Assembly: GCF_964026735.1 (NCBI RefSeq)
Contig: NZ_OZ034692.1
Span: forward strand, 930,001 to 994,000
DNA: 64,000 nt
DNA from: Wolbachia endosymbiont (group E) of Neria commutata
Lineage (GTDB): Bacteria > Pseudomonadota > Alphaproteobacteria > Rickettsiales > Anaplasmataceae
Reading direction: 5' to 3'
The position numbers and the translations under genes were made by a program. A model generated the notes under the pieces. The model did not search any database, was not told where the DNA came from, and worked only from the letters and a program-made list of their open reading frames with translations. Shown one piece after another: positions 26,493-35,887 of this stretch (positions within the stretch are counted from its first letter, which is position 1; every line of letters begins with the position of its first letter).

Positions 26493-27533
26493 CTACTTTC
26501 CTGAATTTGTAAGAGGTAAATAAGAAAACATACCTTTCAGCTCGTCAGTCACAACAACTTTATCTACCTGACTAAAAATATTTTCCATAGTTTCAAGGTA
26601 AATGCGATTTTTAACAAGAGAAGGGTTTTGCCTATATTCTTCATAAAGAGATAAAAAACGATTTGCATTCCCTTTTGCCTCATTTGCTATCTCATTCTCA
26701 TAGGCTTCTGCATCCAACTTTATTTTTATCGCTTCACCCTTTGCTCGAGGTATGATATCATTACTGTAAGAGTATGCTTCATTTATAGCCCGCTCTTTAT
26801 CTGCACGAGCACTTTGAACATCCCTAAATGAGCTAATTACTTTTTCTGGTGGGTCAATTTTTTTCATCTGAACAGATAAAACTTCTATTCCCATCTGGTA
26901 CCCATCAAGAATCTGCTGTAATAAGGTTCTAGTATCTCTTGAAATCTCAGCTCTGCCTTGGCCTTCAAGTGCAAAAGAGATCCTATTTTTACCGATTATC
27001 TCCCTCATAGCACTTTCAGCAGCATTTTTAACGCTTAAACCAGGTTTATAATCACGCACTTTGAATAAATAATCCTTAGCATCTCTAACAAGCCATTGTA
27101 CCTCAAAATTAACATTGACTATGTTTTCATCTCCAGTAAGCATTACGCCTTCACCACGGTCTGCATCTCGACTATAAGAACCGCTTACCCCTATTTCTTC
27201 ACGATTGACTTCCTTAACATTAACTTTATAAACCTTGCCAATAGGATAAGGAAAATGATAACGCAAACCAGATGTCTCTGTGTTAGAGTATTTACCAAAG
27301 GTAAGCTCTATGGCTTCTTCACTAGGGTGAACAATATAAAAGCCTGTACAAGCATAAAGTAGGAAAATAATCAGGATAATGAAATAAGGTTTCTTGCCCC
27401 TGTTCTTAGTTAAGCAGCAAAAAAAGTGCTTCATATCAGATATCACTTTACTTATAATATCTTCATTATTGTTAGGAGTTTTATTTCCCCCCGACTTCTT
27501 ACCAAGATTCCAAGGGTTATGCTCATCAAACAT
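26493..27533 (-). CDS. hflK: HflK, FtsH protease modulator (SPFH/band 7)
   Basis: A 346-residue protein. The N-terminus has the HflK-type start with NPWNLGKKSGGNKTP, a membrane helix at about 49-70 and the band 7 domain containing GLRYHFPYPIGKVYKVNVKE and VNFEVQWLVRDAKDYLFKVR. The C-terminal helical part (ARADKERAINEAYSYSNDII) packs in the HflKC cage. First gene of the hflK-hflC-degP operon on the minus strand. Confidence 0.95.
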   Translation of the reverse strand: MFDEHNPWNLGKKSGGNKTPNNNEDIISKVISDMKHFFCCLTKNRGKKPYFIILIIFLLYACTGFYIVHPSEEAIELTFGKYSNTETSGLRYHFPYPIGKVYKVNVKEVNREEIGVSGSYSRDADRGEGVMLTGDENIVNVNFEVQWLVRDAKDYLFKVRDYKPGLSVKNAAESAMREIIGKNRISFALEGQGRAEISRDTRTLLQQILDGYQMGIEVLSVQMKKIDPPEKVISSFRDVQSARADKERAINEAYSYSNDIIPRAKGEAIKIKLDAEAYENEIANEAKGNANRFLSLYEEYRQNPSLVKNRIYLETMENIFSQVDKVVVTDELKGMFSYLPLTNSGK

Positions 27534-27613
27534 AATTATTTTCTGTAACTAATGCGTTAATATTACTTATTCAATAAGAAAATGCAAATGTAAATTACTA
27601 TTTTATTTACAAG

Positions 27614-27823
27614 TTAATTATTAAAATGAAATAGATTATCATATACTTCTTTTTCTCTATGCAATATAGTCGATTCTATGGAATTTTCTGGCTTTTTTTT
27701 AAATTCCTTACTATCGCGTTTTAAATGCACTACATCTTCATGAAAACCATTGTAATTATTTAATAATAGAACCACTAGCGCTATAGCAGCTAATAAGATA
27801 AGTACTCTTTTTTTGTATTTCAT
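27614..27823 (-). CDS. Small single-pass membrane protein, unknown function
   Basis: From ATG at 27823 a 69-residue protein: a basic start MKYKKRVL, one hydrophobic helix (ILLAAIALVVLLL) and a charged tail. The frame stays open to 27964, adding 47 residues of ordinary composition; the shorter start is preferred because it places the basic residues right before the helix, as in signal anchors. No family recognised. It lies 80 bases downstream of the start region of hflK in the upstream direction and on the same strand. Confidence 0.45.
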   Translation of the reverse strand: MKYKKRVLILLAAIALVVLLLNNYNGFHEDVVHLKRDSKEFKKKPENSIESTILHREKEVYDNLFHFNN

Positions 27824-28113
27824 ACGCACTAAATCTCTTTTAAGTCGAATCTTATGCCTAAAAAGCCCATAATTGCAAAAACATTGTAATTTTAAAAGCG
27901 GTGCGACAGCATTGTATTCTGGCTCTTTTTCTATTTTCAGCCAATTGTTTTTGCACTGTATCAAACAAGTCTTCGTTAATTATACTTTTATGCCAACTTT
28001 ATAAATATTCTTGCTTAATAGGAAATCGTGAACAGTTATAAAGACTTTATTGTAAATTTGGCATAGCTTTTGCCAACAATTTTTGGTACAATATAAGTTT
28101 AAAATATTACAAA

Positions 28114-28428
28114 ATGTGCTGGTTATTTTTGTTATTATCTAGTATCATGGAAACACTGTGGGCTGTAACGCTAAAGTTTAGCAATGGTTTTACTAAAATT
28201 GTGCCTTCGGTTGCAACGTTGATGATTATGATCGTTAGCATTTATTTTTTATCTCTTGCAGCATGTTTTCTTCCTATTGGGGTCTGCTATGCAGTTTCTT
28301 CCGGAGTATGTACAATTGGTACAACTATAATTGGCGTGATAGCTTTTAAAGAGCATATTAATTTATATCAGGTCTTATGTATCATTTTAATAATAATAGG
28401 AACCATAGGATTGAAGTTCTCTATTTAA
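28114..28428 (+). CDS. Small multidrug resistance (SMR) family protein, first of a pair
   Basis: A 104-residue protein with four membrane helices. The start MCWLFLLLSSIMETLWAVTLKFSNGFT has the SMR/SugE pattern with the essential membrane Glu (Glu13). The third-helix dimer motif normally written W-x-G-x-G-x-x-G reads SSGVCTIGT here, so the Trp and the first Gly pair are changed. SMR proteins export small cations such as quaternary ammonium or guanidinium in exchange for protons. It is followed after 14 bases by a second SMR gene, the layout of two-component SMR pumps. Confidence 0.88.
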   Translation: MCWLFLLLSSIMETLWAVTLKFSNGFTKIVPSVATLMIMIVSIYFLSLAACFLPIGVCYAVSSGVCTIGTTIIGVIAFKEHINLYQVLCIILIIIGTIGLKFSI

Positions 28429-28442
28429 ATCTAAGTTTATGC

Positions 28443-28766
28443 ATGAATTGGCTATATCTATTCTTATCATCAATCATTGAAATATTTTGGATTGTAACAC
28501 TTAAGCATAGTCATGGATTCACTAATCTCATACCATCAATAATTAATATACTTACCATGACGCTTAGTACATATCTGGTTTCTCTTGCTACACGTTCTAT
28601 TCCTATTGGAATATGTTATGCAATTTGGACTGGAGTGGGCACAATAGGCGCTTCAGTGCTTGGAATTTTTCTATTTAGTGAATCAACTAATTTATTTGGA
28701 GTAATATGCCTTATTTTAATTACATTTGGAGTTATAGGGTTGAAATTATTTAATAGTAAGGGTTAG
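28443..28766 (+). CDS. Small multidrug resistance (SMR) family protein, second of a pair
   Basis: A 107-residue protein with four membrane helices, starting MNWLYLFLSSIIEIFWIVTL at an ATG at 28443; an upstream in-frame ATG lies inside the first gene. Glu13 is kept, and the motif in helix 3 is complete: ICYAIWTGVGTIGAS. It is about half identical to its neighbour. The pairing of a complete and an altered motif points to an antiparallel heterodimer. Substrate unknown; SugE/Gdx-like residues favour guanidinium-type substrates but this is a guess. Confidence 0.88.
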   Translation: MNWLYLFLSSIIEIFWIVTLKHSHGFTNLIPSIINILTMTLSTYLVSLATRSIPIGICYAIWTGVGTIGASVLGIFLFSESTNLFGVICLILITFGVIGLKLFNSKG

Positions 28767-28819
28767 ATTTTATTTCTTGAGTATGCTGATCTTCTTGAAG
28801 CTGCCTTCTTTCTAATTAT

Positions 28820-28935
28820 ACGGTTTTCAGTGTTTTTCATCTAGTTTATTTACTTTTTCGCAGGGGGTCTATTTTTCCTCACCTAAAAACCCTCATTATA
28901 GACCTTTTTTGGCTTTATGCTAGTTTCGAAAGAAG
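28820..28935 (-). mobile_element. Abutting ends of two different insertion sequences
   Basis: 28820-28873 matches the right end of the ISWpi1-like element (TTTTTCGCAGGGGGTCTA). 28874-28935, read on the minus strand, is TTTCGAAACTAGCATAAAGC followed by an A-rich stretch ending in GGTTTTTAGGTGAGG. It is the same sequence as 55437-55510, the left end of an IS5-type element. No transposase remains of either. Confidence 0.6.
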
Positions 28936-28980
28936 TCTAATTGCGGTTTCTCAGCTGCCAATAGGCAGCGGAATGACGGA

Positions 28981-30273
28981 TCAGCAAATCTTACTTATTT
29001 TGCGGTACCAAAGTAAGTAGATAGGTATACCACTTGCAGTAAATAAACTTGCAATTAGTAAGGTGTTTATAGCGGTTTCAAATATTATCCAACAGCAAAA
29101 AACCGTGGCTACACTTCCGATTAAAAGCTTATAATAACTTTTCTCTTGCAGCATAACTTTTAGAAAAGCAAGGCTGCATGCAAGGTAAACAAACAAGAAA
29201 GAAACTACAGAGAAATCAATAATTGAGGTTATCTGCTCAGCAAAATTGTCGCTTGATGTCAAAATAAGTAGAATTGCAGTTCCAAGTGAACTAATTATTA
29301 TGCCCCAAAAAGGAGAGTCGTGTTTGTTCGTTTTAGTAAAAAATTGTGGCATGAGTTTGTCCTTTGCAAGGCCAAGTGCAACTTGTCCACTGGCTAAAAC
29401 CCAAGCATTTAAACTTCCAACACAAACAATGGATGCAATCACAGAAATGATTAAGTGCCAATTGCCAGGAAACATAATTTTTATTGCATCAACGTACGGA
29501 GCTTTTGAATTAGCTAAAACATTACCATTTATTAACCCCATAATTGCAAGACTATTAATGAAATATATAACAGCCACACAGATTGTGCCAAGCACTATGG
29601 CTCTTGGTATTGTTTTTGCTGGATTATTAACTGATCCTGCAGGTGCTGTTGCTGATTCAAGTCCAATAAAACACCACAAAGTGAGCAATGTAGAACGAGC
29701 AAGAATCTGAGATATCGTTAGGCTTGATATTTCTTCACTTAGGGCAAAATTACTTCTATCAAAGAAAAATAATGCTGTTATTGGTATAGCAAGCAGGGCA
29801 GTAATTTTAATAATCATCAATATAAGCTCAACGCACCCAGCCGTCGTAACTCCTCTTAAATTTATCAGTGTAATAGCTGTAAATAACAAAATTTCTAGGA
29901 ATAAACGTATATTTTGTATATCACCATGAAAAAGTGGAGTGAGATAGCCAATGCTTGCAACAATTACTGCTGTTGTGCTAACCCATGAAATTACCCAATA
30001 TGTCCAACCAACGAAAAAAGCTGCAGTGGACCCAAAAGCATGTTTCACATAAACATGAGGGCCTCCAGTTTCTGGAAATTTTGCGCAAAGCAAAGCAAAC
30101 ACTAAAGCAAGAGATATGGCACCGCAACCTGACATAACCCAACTGATCAGGCTATATACACCATATGGAGCAAGGCTAATCGGAAGCACAAAAATCCCAG
30201 AGCCAATTTGGCTACTAATTACTAAAGCAAAAATAGCCAAAAAACCTATTTTATTTGACACAATTCTTTTCAA
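28981..30273 (-). CDS. APC-family amino acid permease/antiporter
   Basis: A 430-residue protein with twelve predicted membrane helices. The first helix contains ISSQIGSGIFVLPISLAPYG, the unwound substrate-binding GSGIF motif of the APC superfamily, and helix 6 contains TLWCFIGLESATAPAGSV, also typical. The overall pattern (GAISLALVFALLCAKFPETG, then GGPHVYVKHAFG) resembles arginine/agmatine or basic/polyamine antiporters such as AdiC. It would import or exchange amino acids with the host cytoplasm. Substrate cannot be fixed from sequence. Monocistronic on the minus strand. Confidence 0.9.
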   Translation of the reverse strand: MKRIVSNKIGFLAIFALVISSQIGSGIFVLPISLAPYGVYSLISWVMSGCGAISLALVFALLCAKFPETGGPHVYVKHAFGSTAAFFVGWTYWVISWVSTTAVIVASIGYLTPLFHGDIQNIRLFLEILLFTAITLINLRGVTTAGCVELILMIIKITALLAIPITALFFFDRSNFALSEEISSLTISQILARSTLLTLWCFIGLESATAPAGSVNNPAKTIPRAIVLGTICVAVIYFINSLAIMGLINGNVLANSKAPYVDAIKIMFPGNWHLIISVIASIVCVGSLNAWVLASGQVALGLAKDKLMPQFFTKTNKHDSPFWGIIISSLGTAILLILTSSDNFAEQITSIIDFSVVSFLFVYLACSLAFLKVMLQEKSYYKLLIGSVATVFCCWIIFETAINTLLIASLFTASGIPIYLLWYRKISKIC

Positions 30274-30364
30274 TTTTATTCAATTGGTTAACAATAATCC
30301 ATAAACTCAAAAACTTCAACAAACTTTAAAAGCATGCTCTCATTCATAGACCAACTTAGACAAG

Positions 30365-31633
30365 CTATGCAGTACCTTGTAGTTCATATTGTATTGCTTT
30401 AGGTTGTTCTGGTAGCTTATTGCTCACATCAGACAGGTCAGTATTTACTTCATCCAAATTCCTTTCAGCCATCTCTTTAGCTATATCTTTAAAACACATT
30501 CTAACAAGAGGCATAAAAATTAGTATTAATGGCAAACGTAGATCATACCACTCTAACAGGTCAGTTGCTTTTTGAACTTTATCTTTTGGATTTTCTTCCA
30601 TTAAATCTTTTACATACTTCTCAGCATATATTTCACAACCCTTTCCAAAACTACTAAGAAAAATTTCAATCGATATTCCTATTCCTAAGAAAATACTGTA
30701 ATAGAGATTTTCTGGAGTTGATCCGAAAGAAATAAAATCCATTGTTAGCAAACAAACGGACAGAGCGAATAAAGAATATTTAACAAATTCATTATAAAAA
30801 TAAATATGCTTTACCTTACTTATATACTCCTCAACCAAGATTTTTTGATTTTTATACTGTGCATCATAATATCTCCTTACCCCATAAAGAATAGCAACAT
30901 TTATTATATAACATGGCAATACCCACGATGATAAGTAACTAGCTACTGCAAGCACAGAGTATGTAGCTACTGAAAATGCATGCTTCATCATTGGATTTTG
31001 GGCTATACCGTGCAGCCAAAAATCTCTTGCCTCTATAATTTTTGATACTAATTTAACTTTATCTTCACGAATTATATCTGTGCTTTTCTCTAAAGCAAAA
31101 AATATGTCATGAGGAAATAGATACTTATATAATTTCCTGTGAGAGTTAGATACTGGACAGCTAAACTTATGTCCAGTTCCTTTACAGACTTCTTTAAGTC
31201 TCTCTAGTACATCCCTTGTCATAGACGAGTTGAACTTAAATAATAGTTCTTTATAACTCTTTCCTACTACATCCTTCTCATACATTTTTGATTCTTCAAA
31301 AAACTTTCTTCCGTAATGAAATTCCCTCGCTGTAACACGTTTATCACCATGTTCAATATCAACTGTAATATCAGACTTACCACACTCTAAAGATTTGATA
31401 TAACCTCGTAATATAGGATATGCTTCATGAATTCTTTGTAGTTTTTCCGAATTTGGTTTTCTTCCCTTATCAGGATGATATGTAAGGATTAAATTACGAT
31501 ACCGTTTTCTTAAAAACTCAATGAGCCATTTGTAATTTGTACCTACAACTTGATCAGCCTCTATTTCCAGCGTTTTAAACAAACCTTCTGCTTTTTTAAA
31601 CTCTTTTTCAGTAAGAGTAAATTGTTTGGTCAT
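30365..31633 (-). CDS. J-domain membrane protein
   Basis: A 422-residue protein. Residues about 30-75 form a J domain with the HPD tripeptide at 53-55 (LTYHPDKGRKPNSEKLQRIH), which stimulates DnaK-type Hsp70. No Gly/Phe region or zinc fingers follow. The middle (about 90-215) is soluble; the C-terminal half has four to five hydrophobic segments, among them ATYSVLAVASYLSSWVLPCY, YSLFALSVCLLTMDFI and PLILIFMPLVRMCF. The protein would tether a J domain to a membrane. No wider family recognised; such proteins with lineage-specific parts are candidates for recruiting Hsp70 at a membrane, but the side on which the J domain sits is unknown. Confidence 0.75.
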   Translation of the reverse strand: MTKQFTLTEKEFKKAEGLFKTLEIEADQVVGTNYKWLIEFLRKRYRNLILTYHPDKGRKPNSEKLQRIHEAYPILRGYIKSLECGKSDITVDIEHGDKRVTAREFHYGRKFFEESKMYEKDVVGKSYKELLFKFNSSMTRDVLERLKEVCKGTGHKFSCPVSNSHRKLYKYLFPHDIFFALEKSTDIIREDKVKLVSKIIEARDFWLHGIAQNPMMKHAFSVATYSVLAVASYLSSWVLPCYIINVAILYGVRRYYDAQYKNQKILVEEYISKVKHIYFYNEFVKYSLFALSVCLLTMDFISFGSTPENLYYSIFLGIGISIEIFLSSFGKGCEIYAEKYVKDLMEENPKDKVQKATDLLEWYDLRLPLILIFMPLVRMCFKDIAKEMAERNLDEVNTDLSDVSNKLPEQPKAIQYELQGTA

Positions 31634-31774
31634 GTTTTACCTCTTTAGCCAGCTTCACTACATTAATGATACATTAATTACCGAATCCTTGCAAGAAAAA
31701 ATAGGACTGCTTGTACAACTCCAGGGTGTATAGCTAAAAATCTTTATAAGATATATAAGAATATTAATAGAAGT

Positions 31775-32590
31775 TTATTGAATATAAAAATCTCTGCTAC
31801 AAAGCTCTTCTTTCAACTTTTTTAAGTGTGCTTTTTTTTCACATTCTAAAAGCAATTCTTCCACACTTTTGTTATAGCTTTCTGTAGTAATTCTTCCCTG
31901 ATGATGCATAAATTTCAAATAAATCAAATAAGTGTTAATCACATCTGTTTCGCAATAATCCCTAATTTCTTGTAACTTTCCACTATCGTATAAGCTCGTC
32001 ACTTGCGATCCATCAACCCCGATTTTACCAGGCAAGTTAAATGCAGCACAAACCTCATTCATTTTTACTCTTGTAGAAGCTCCAAAATCAGAGAGAGTCT
32101 CGAGTAAATCACAATGCCAATCACTACTATATCTTTGATTATAGCTGTTCCACTTATCACCAGCTTTATGAAAATATTCCGCCTGAATGCCATGGACCAT
32201 AGCACGATACTTCAGCACCGGTATATCAAAAGTGCGTCCATTGAAGGAAACTAACCTTGGTTTTTTTTCCGACATATAATTAAAAAACCCTTTCACTAGC
32301 TCTTTTTCACTGGAATTTAGTGCTCCTCCAGATCTAATTTCTTGTAGGGTAAATACTTCATATCCACTCTGATGCCTTATATTGCAGAGTAAAAAACTGA
32401 TTGCTACAATTTGGTGGAAGGGCTGGCGTAAAAAAGAATTTTGCCCATTCGTTATTTCAAGGTGATACTTTGTTAATGCGTCCCTTTTTTCCTCTAAACT
32501 GCTGTTTTCATCAATATCCAGCAAATTCTTGCAGGAGCTTACATCAGGTATAGTTTCAATATCAAATACTAATAGGGAGTTAAGCATCAC
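31775..32590 (-). CDS. Predicted 3'-5' exonuclease (PolB-like DEDDy)
   Basis: A 271-residue protein. ExoI motif LLVFDIETIPD (Asp and Glu), ExoII SFNGRTFDIPVLKYRA and ExoIII RDYCETDVINTYLIY give the four metal-binding acidic residues and the Tyr of DEDDy exonucleases. It matches the single-domain 'PolB-like 3'-5' exonuclease' family rather than a full polymerase. Probable role: trimming of DNA 3' ends in repair. Its start overlaps the end of era by 11 bases, so the two are translationally coupled. Confidence 0.85.
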   Translation of the reverse strand: MMLNSLLVFDIETIPDVSSCKNLLDIDENSSLEEKRDALTKYHLEITNGQNSFLRQPFHQIVAISFLLCNIRHQSGYEVFTLQEIRSGGALNSSEKELVKGFFNYMSEKKPRLVSFNGRTFDIPVLKYRAMVHGIQAEYFHKAGDKWNSYNQRYSSDWHCDLLETLSDFGASTRVKMNEVCAAFNLPGKIGVDGSQVTSLYDSGKLQEIRDYCETDVINTYLIYLKFMHHQGRITTESYNKSVEELLLECEKKAHLKKLKEELCSRDFYIQ

Positions 32591-33464
32591 TTATATATTC
32601 CTCAGGGCGGTCAACCCAAGGCCGCACTTTTACAAACAAAAAAAGATGAACTTTGCACTCAAACATTTTTTCTAGCTCAGCACGCGCTTCAATGTTAATT
32701 TTTTTAATATTACTGCCATCTTTTCCTAGCACTATTTTTTTATGACTATCTTTTAATACAAATACTATCTGTTTTATAACTAAACTCTTATCTTTTTTTT
32801 CCTCAAATTGCTCAGTTATAACAGCTGTAGAATATGGCAATTCTTCACGCAAATTCAAGAATAATTTTTCTCTTGTAATCTCCGCTGATAAAAAATTTGT
32901 CGATGAGTCTGTTATCTGATCTTTTTCATAAAACCAAGGGCTTGCAGGTGCAATTTCAGAGAGGTAATTCATCAAATCAGAAAGTCCATCACTTTTTAGT
33001 GCTGATATTATAAAAATCTTTTCAAATTTATATAGTAAATTTAGATGTTCATATGCCATCTTTAATTCAGGTTTTTTCACCAAATCAATCTTGTTTATAA
33101 CCAAAATACATCGTGCTTTTGTGCGCTGCAGTCGTGCAAATATTGTTTTGATTCTCTCTATGTCTTTCAAATAATTGCTTGCATCGATAAGCAATAAAGC
33201 AACATCATCACCCTTGATTGCTGACCATGCAGATTTTACTAAAGCTTTTTCAAGTTCAGTTTTTGCTGAAAAAATTCCCGGGGAGTCAGTAAAGACAATC
33301 TGCGCATTGTCCAGTATTGCAATGCCTCTCATCTGCGTTCTTGTTGTTTGCACTTTGGGAGTTACAATTGCAATCTTTTTGCCTACGATACTGTTAATTA
33401 ATGTCGACTTGCCAGCATTTGGTAAACCAGCAATAGTAACGAATAAGCATTTTTGTTCTTTCAC
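32580..33464 (-). CDS. era: GTPase Era
   Basis: A 294-residue protein with an N-terminal GTPase domain and a C-terminal KH domain. Visible motifs: G1 GLPNAGKSTLIN (residues 13-24), G3 DSPGIF, G4 NKIDLV and G5 SALKSDG. The KH part contains VLGKDGSNIKKINIEAR and ends KVRPWVDRPE, typical of Era. Era binds the 3' end of 16S rRNA and helps mature the 30S subunit. Normal length. First gene of a pair with the DEDDy exonuclease. Confidence 0.96.
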   Translation of the reverse strand: MKEQKCLFVTIAGLPNAGKSTLINSIVGKKIAIVTPKVQTTRTQMRGIAILDNAQIVFTDSPGIFSAKTELEKALVKSAWSAIKGDDVALLLIDASNYLKDIERIKTIFARLQRTKARCILVINKIDLVKKPELKMAYEHLNLLYKFEKIFIISALKSDGLSDLMNYLSEIAPASPWFYEKDQITDSSTNFLSAEITREKLFLNLREELPYSTAVITEQFEEKKDKSLVIKQIVFVLKDSHKKIVLGKDGSNIKKINIEARAELEKMFECKVHLFLFVKVRPWVDRPEEYISDA

Positions 33465-33665
33465 AAATGAAATTATAAATAAAACTGAATGCCAGTGTCA
33501 AGCTGCTTATATAACAAGAACAGAGCCTAGTTTTTTTGCAGTATATTTACAGCGCCCATTTTCTTAAATATCGCCATATTTTCAAATGATATATCTTTGG
33601 AGTTTACCCTACTTTTCTGGCTTTTCTATTGTTTTCTAATCCAGAATTGGGATAATGTGTAGGCA

Positions 33666-33688
33666 GGAGCAAGAAACTCACTTGCTCC
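33666..33688 (-). terminator. Possible terminator hairpin after groEL
   Basis: GGAGCAAG and CTTGCTCC form a perfect 8-base stem with a 7-base loop, 15 bases beyond the groEL stop. No T run follows on the minus strand, so termination would be weak or the hairpin may protect the 3' end. Confidence 0.4.
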
Positions 33689-33702
33689 AAAATTTCATCT
33701 AT

Positions 33703-35355
33703 TTAGAATCCACCCATTCCGCCCATTCCGCCTCCTCCCATAGGAGAAGCATTGTCATCTTTGTTTGGAAGATTAACTATAATGGCTTCAGTGGTAATAA
33801 GCATAATTGCAATAGATAACGCTGTTTCAAAAGCAACACGTGCTACTTTTGCTGGATCGATTACACCAGATGCAAATGCATTGGCATAGTTCATAGCTTC
33901 AACGTTATAAATCAGCTCTTGATCATTTTGTTTTAATAAATGATCAACTACAACAGCAGATTCTAATCCTGCGTTCTCAACTATTTTTCTAATTGGAGCA
34001 CTTAGAACTTTCTTGACAATGTTTATCCCTATTTGTTCTTCATCACTTCCACCCTTTAATTTTTCAAGAACAGATGAAGCATAAAGAAGCGCAACTCCAC
34101 CACCTGGAACTATACCTTCTTCAATTGCAGCTCTAGTTGCATGCAGTGCATCCTCTACTCTGTCTCTGCGTTCTTTAACTTCCACTTCAGTTGCCCCGCC
34201 AACTTTGAGCACTGCAACGCCGCCTGATAATTTTGCTAAACGCTCTCTTAGTTTCTCTTTGTCATAATCAGAGGTTGAAATCTCAATTTGAGATTTGATT
34301 TGCTCGATTCTAGCTTTCACGTTTTTAGAATCACTATTTTCACTGACAACTGTAGTGTTATCTTTAGTGATTTTAACGTTTTTAGCAGTACCAAGATCTT
34401 CGAGCGTCAAATCTTCCATCTTGATTCCAAGTTCATCTTTTATGACGTACTTAGCGCCAGTCAAAGTTGCTATATCTTCGAGCATTTCTTTTCTTCTGTC
34501 ACCAAAACCTGGCGCTTTTACAGCAGCAATTTTTAGACCACCACGCAATTTGTTAATAACCAAAGTGCTTAACGCTTCGCCTTCGATATCCTCTGCAATA
34601 ATGAGTAGAGGTCTACCAGACTTGACAACCGCCTCAAGGATAGGAAGTAATGGTTGTATTATATTTAGTTTTTTCTCTGTGATTAAGAGATATGGACTGT
34701 CGAGTTCCACTATCATTTTTTCATTATTTGTAATAAAGTACGGAGAAAGATAACCACGATCAAACTGCATACCAGTAGTAAGCTCAACTTCTAACTCTTT
34801 TGAGCCTTTACTCTCTTCAACAGTAATCACACCTTCTTTTCCAACTTTTTTGACAGCCTCAGCAATACTATTACCTATATCTTTATCACCATTAGCAGAA
34901 ATTGTAGCAATTTGCCCCAACTCATCTAACTTATCTAAAGACACTGTACGTGACATAGATTTTATTTGTTTCAATACTTCTTCTTTTGCCTTCAATATGC
35001 CATTTTTAATAGCAATTCTGTTAACACCAGCAGAAATAGGCCTATAAGCCTCTTCTACCATTTTACCAGCTAATATAGAGCATGTTGTTGTACCATCACC
35101 AACTTTGTCATTACACTCAGAGGTACTTTTAATAAATATACTCATAATAGCAGCAGATGTCGGATTTTCCGGATTTAGATTTTTTAACACATTGTTACCA
35201 TCTTTTGTAATCTTTAATGGACCAAAAGACTGAGCAACTCCTACATTTTTACCTTTTGCTCCTAAAGTTATTCCTGCTATAAAAGAAAACTGCCCTGCAT
35301 TTTCAATAACAGCATTGTCGAATTGTTTACCTGATATCACCATATTAGTAGTCAT
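33703..35355 (-). CDS. groEL: Chaperonin GroEL (Hsp60)
   Basis: A 550-residue protein of typical size. Diagnostic stretches: [38 protein letters not shown] (ATP-binding GDGTT), [20 protein letters not shown] and the C-terminal Gly-Gly-Met repeats. It folds cytoplasmic proteins with GroES and is one of the most abundant proteins of intracellular Rickettsiales. Second gene of the groES-groEL operon, 98 bases after groES. The N-terminus has [16 protein letters not shown], a Wolbachia-like form. Confidence 0.98.
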   Translation of the reverse strand: MTTNMVISGKQFDNAVIENAGQFSFIAGITLGAKGKNVGVAQSFGPLKITKDGNNVLKNLNPENPTSAAIMSIFIKSTSECNDKVGDGTTTCSILAGKMVEEAYRPISAGVNRIAIKNGILKAKEEVLKQIKSMSRTVSLDKLDELGQIATISANGDKDIGNSIAEAVKKVGKEGVITVEESKGSKELEVELTTGMQFDRGYLSPYFITNNEKMIVELDSPYLLITEKKLNIIQPLLPILEAVVKSGRPLLIIAEDIEGEALSTLVINKLRGGLKIAAVKAPGFGDRRKEMLEDIATLTGAKYVIKDELGIKMEDLTLEDLGTAKNVKITKDNTTVVSENSDSKNVKARIEQIKSQIEISTSDYDKEKLRERLAKLSGGVAVLKVGGATEVEVKERRDRVEDALHATRAAIEEGIVPGGGVALLYASSVLEKLKGGSDEEQIGINIVKKVLSAPIRKIVENAGLESAVVVDHLLKQNDQELIYNVEAMNYANAFASGVIDPAKVARVAFETALSIAIMLITTEAIIVNLPNKDDNASPMGGGGMGGMGGF

Positions 35356-35453
35356 CTATATACCTCTTTTAATAAAAAATTAATAAAATTATAATAAAAC
35401 TGTCTACAATGCACTTGTTGTGCTTTGTTTTAGTTTCGCAAAAATAAAATCCC

Positions 35454-35744
35454 TTACTTTATGATAGCAAGTATATCAGATTCTTTCATTATAATGAGTT
35501 TTTCATCATTGTGTTCTACTTCTGTTCCAGCCCACTGACGATAAAATACTTTATCACCAATTTTTACAGTCAAAGCTACACGCTCACCGTTTGAATTGCG
35601 TGAACCTTCACCAATAGCAATTACCTCACCTTGAGTAGGCTTTTTTTCTGCACTTGATGGAATCATAATTCCACCTTTTTTCTCTTCACTAATAGGCCTG
35701 ATCAGCACGCTATCATCAAGCACATTTAAATTTACATTTGACAT
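35454..35744 (-). CDS. groES: Co-chaperonin GroES (Hsp10)
   Basis: A 96-residue protein starting [20 protein letters not shown]. The mobile loop [20 protein letters not shown] and roof region match GroES, and the C-terminus [19 protein letters not shown] is conserved. It caps GroEL. First gene of the chaperonin operon, behind a heat-shock-like promoter. Confidence 0.98.
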   Translation of the reverse strand: MSNVNLNVLDDSVLIRPISEEKKGGIMIPSSAEKKPTQGEVIAIGEGSRNSNGERVALTVKIGDKVFYRQWAGTEVEHNDEKLIIMKESDILAIIK

Positions 35745-35780
35745 TTGTTTTTCCTCGTCAACAAATTAACTTATTATTTT

Positions 35781-35809
35781 ATATATATACTTGTAAACTA
35801 GATTTCAAG
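35781..35809 (-). promoter_or_regulatory. Putative heat-shock (RpoH-type) promoter of groESL
   Basis: On the minus strand CTTGAAA at 35809-35803 matches the -35 box of sigma-32 promoters exactly. After 13 bases an AT-rich TATATATAT (35789-35781) follows; the CCCCAT-type -10 box is not clear, so a sigma-70 -10 may be used. It lies about 40-65 bases before groES. Confidence 0.5.
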
Positions 35810-35887
35810 GGCTGCAAAATGCTGGAAGACGAAAAGTAGCTTTAAAAAGTGCCTAATGTTATATTTAAATTTATTTATAAAAAATTT

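Noticed and set aside
28058..28076. Inverted repeat TTGGCA-TAGCTTT-TGCCAA before the SMR genes as an operator
   Set aside because: Only six pairs, no regulator gene nearby and no clear promoter at proper distance; chance cannot be excluded.
34288..35047. Long plus-strand frames opposite groEL
   Set aside because: They are antisense to a strongly conserved gene and show composition expected from its third-codon bias.
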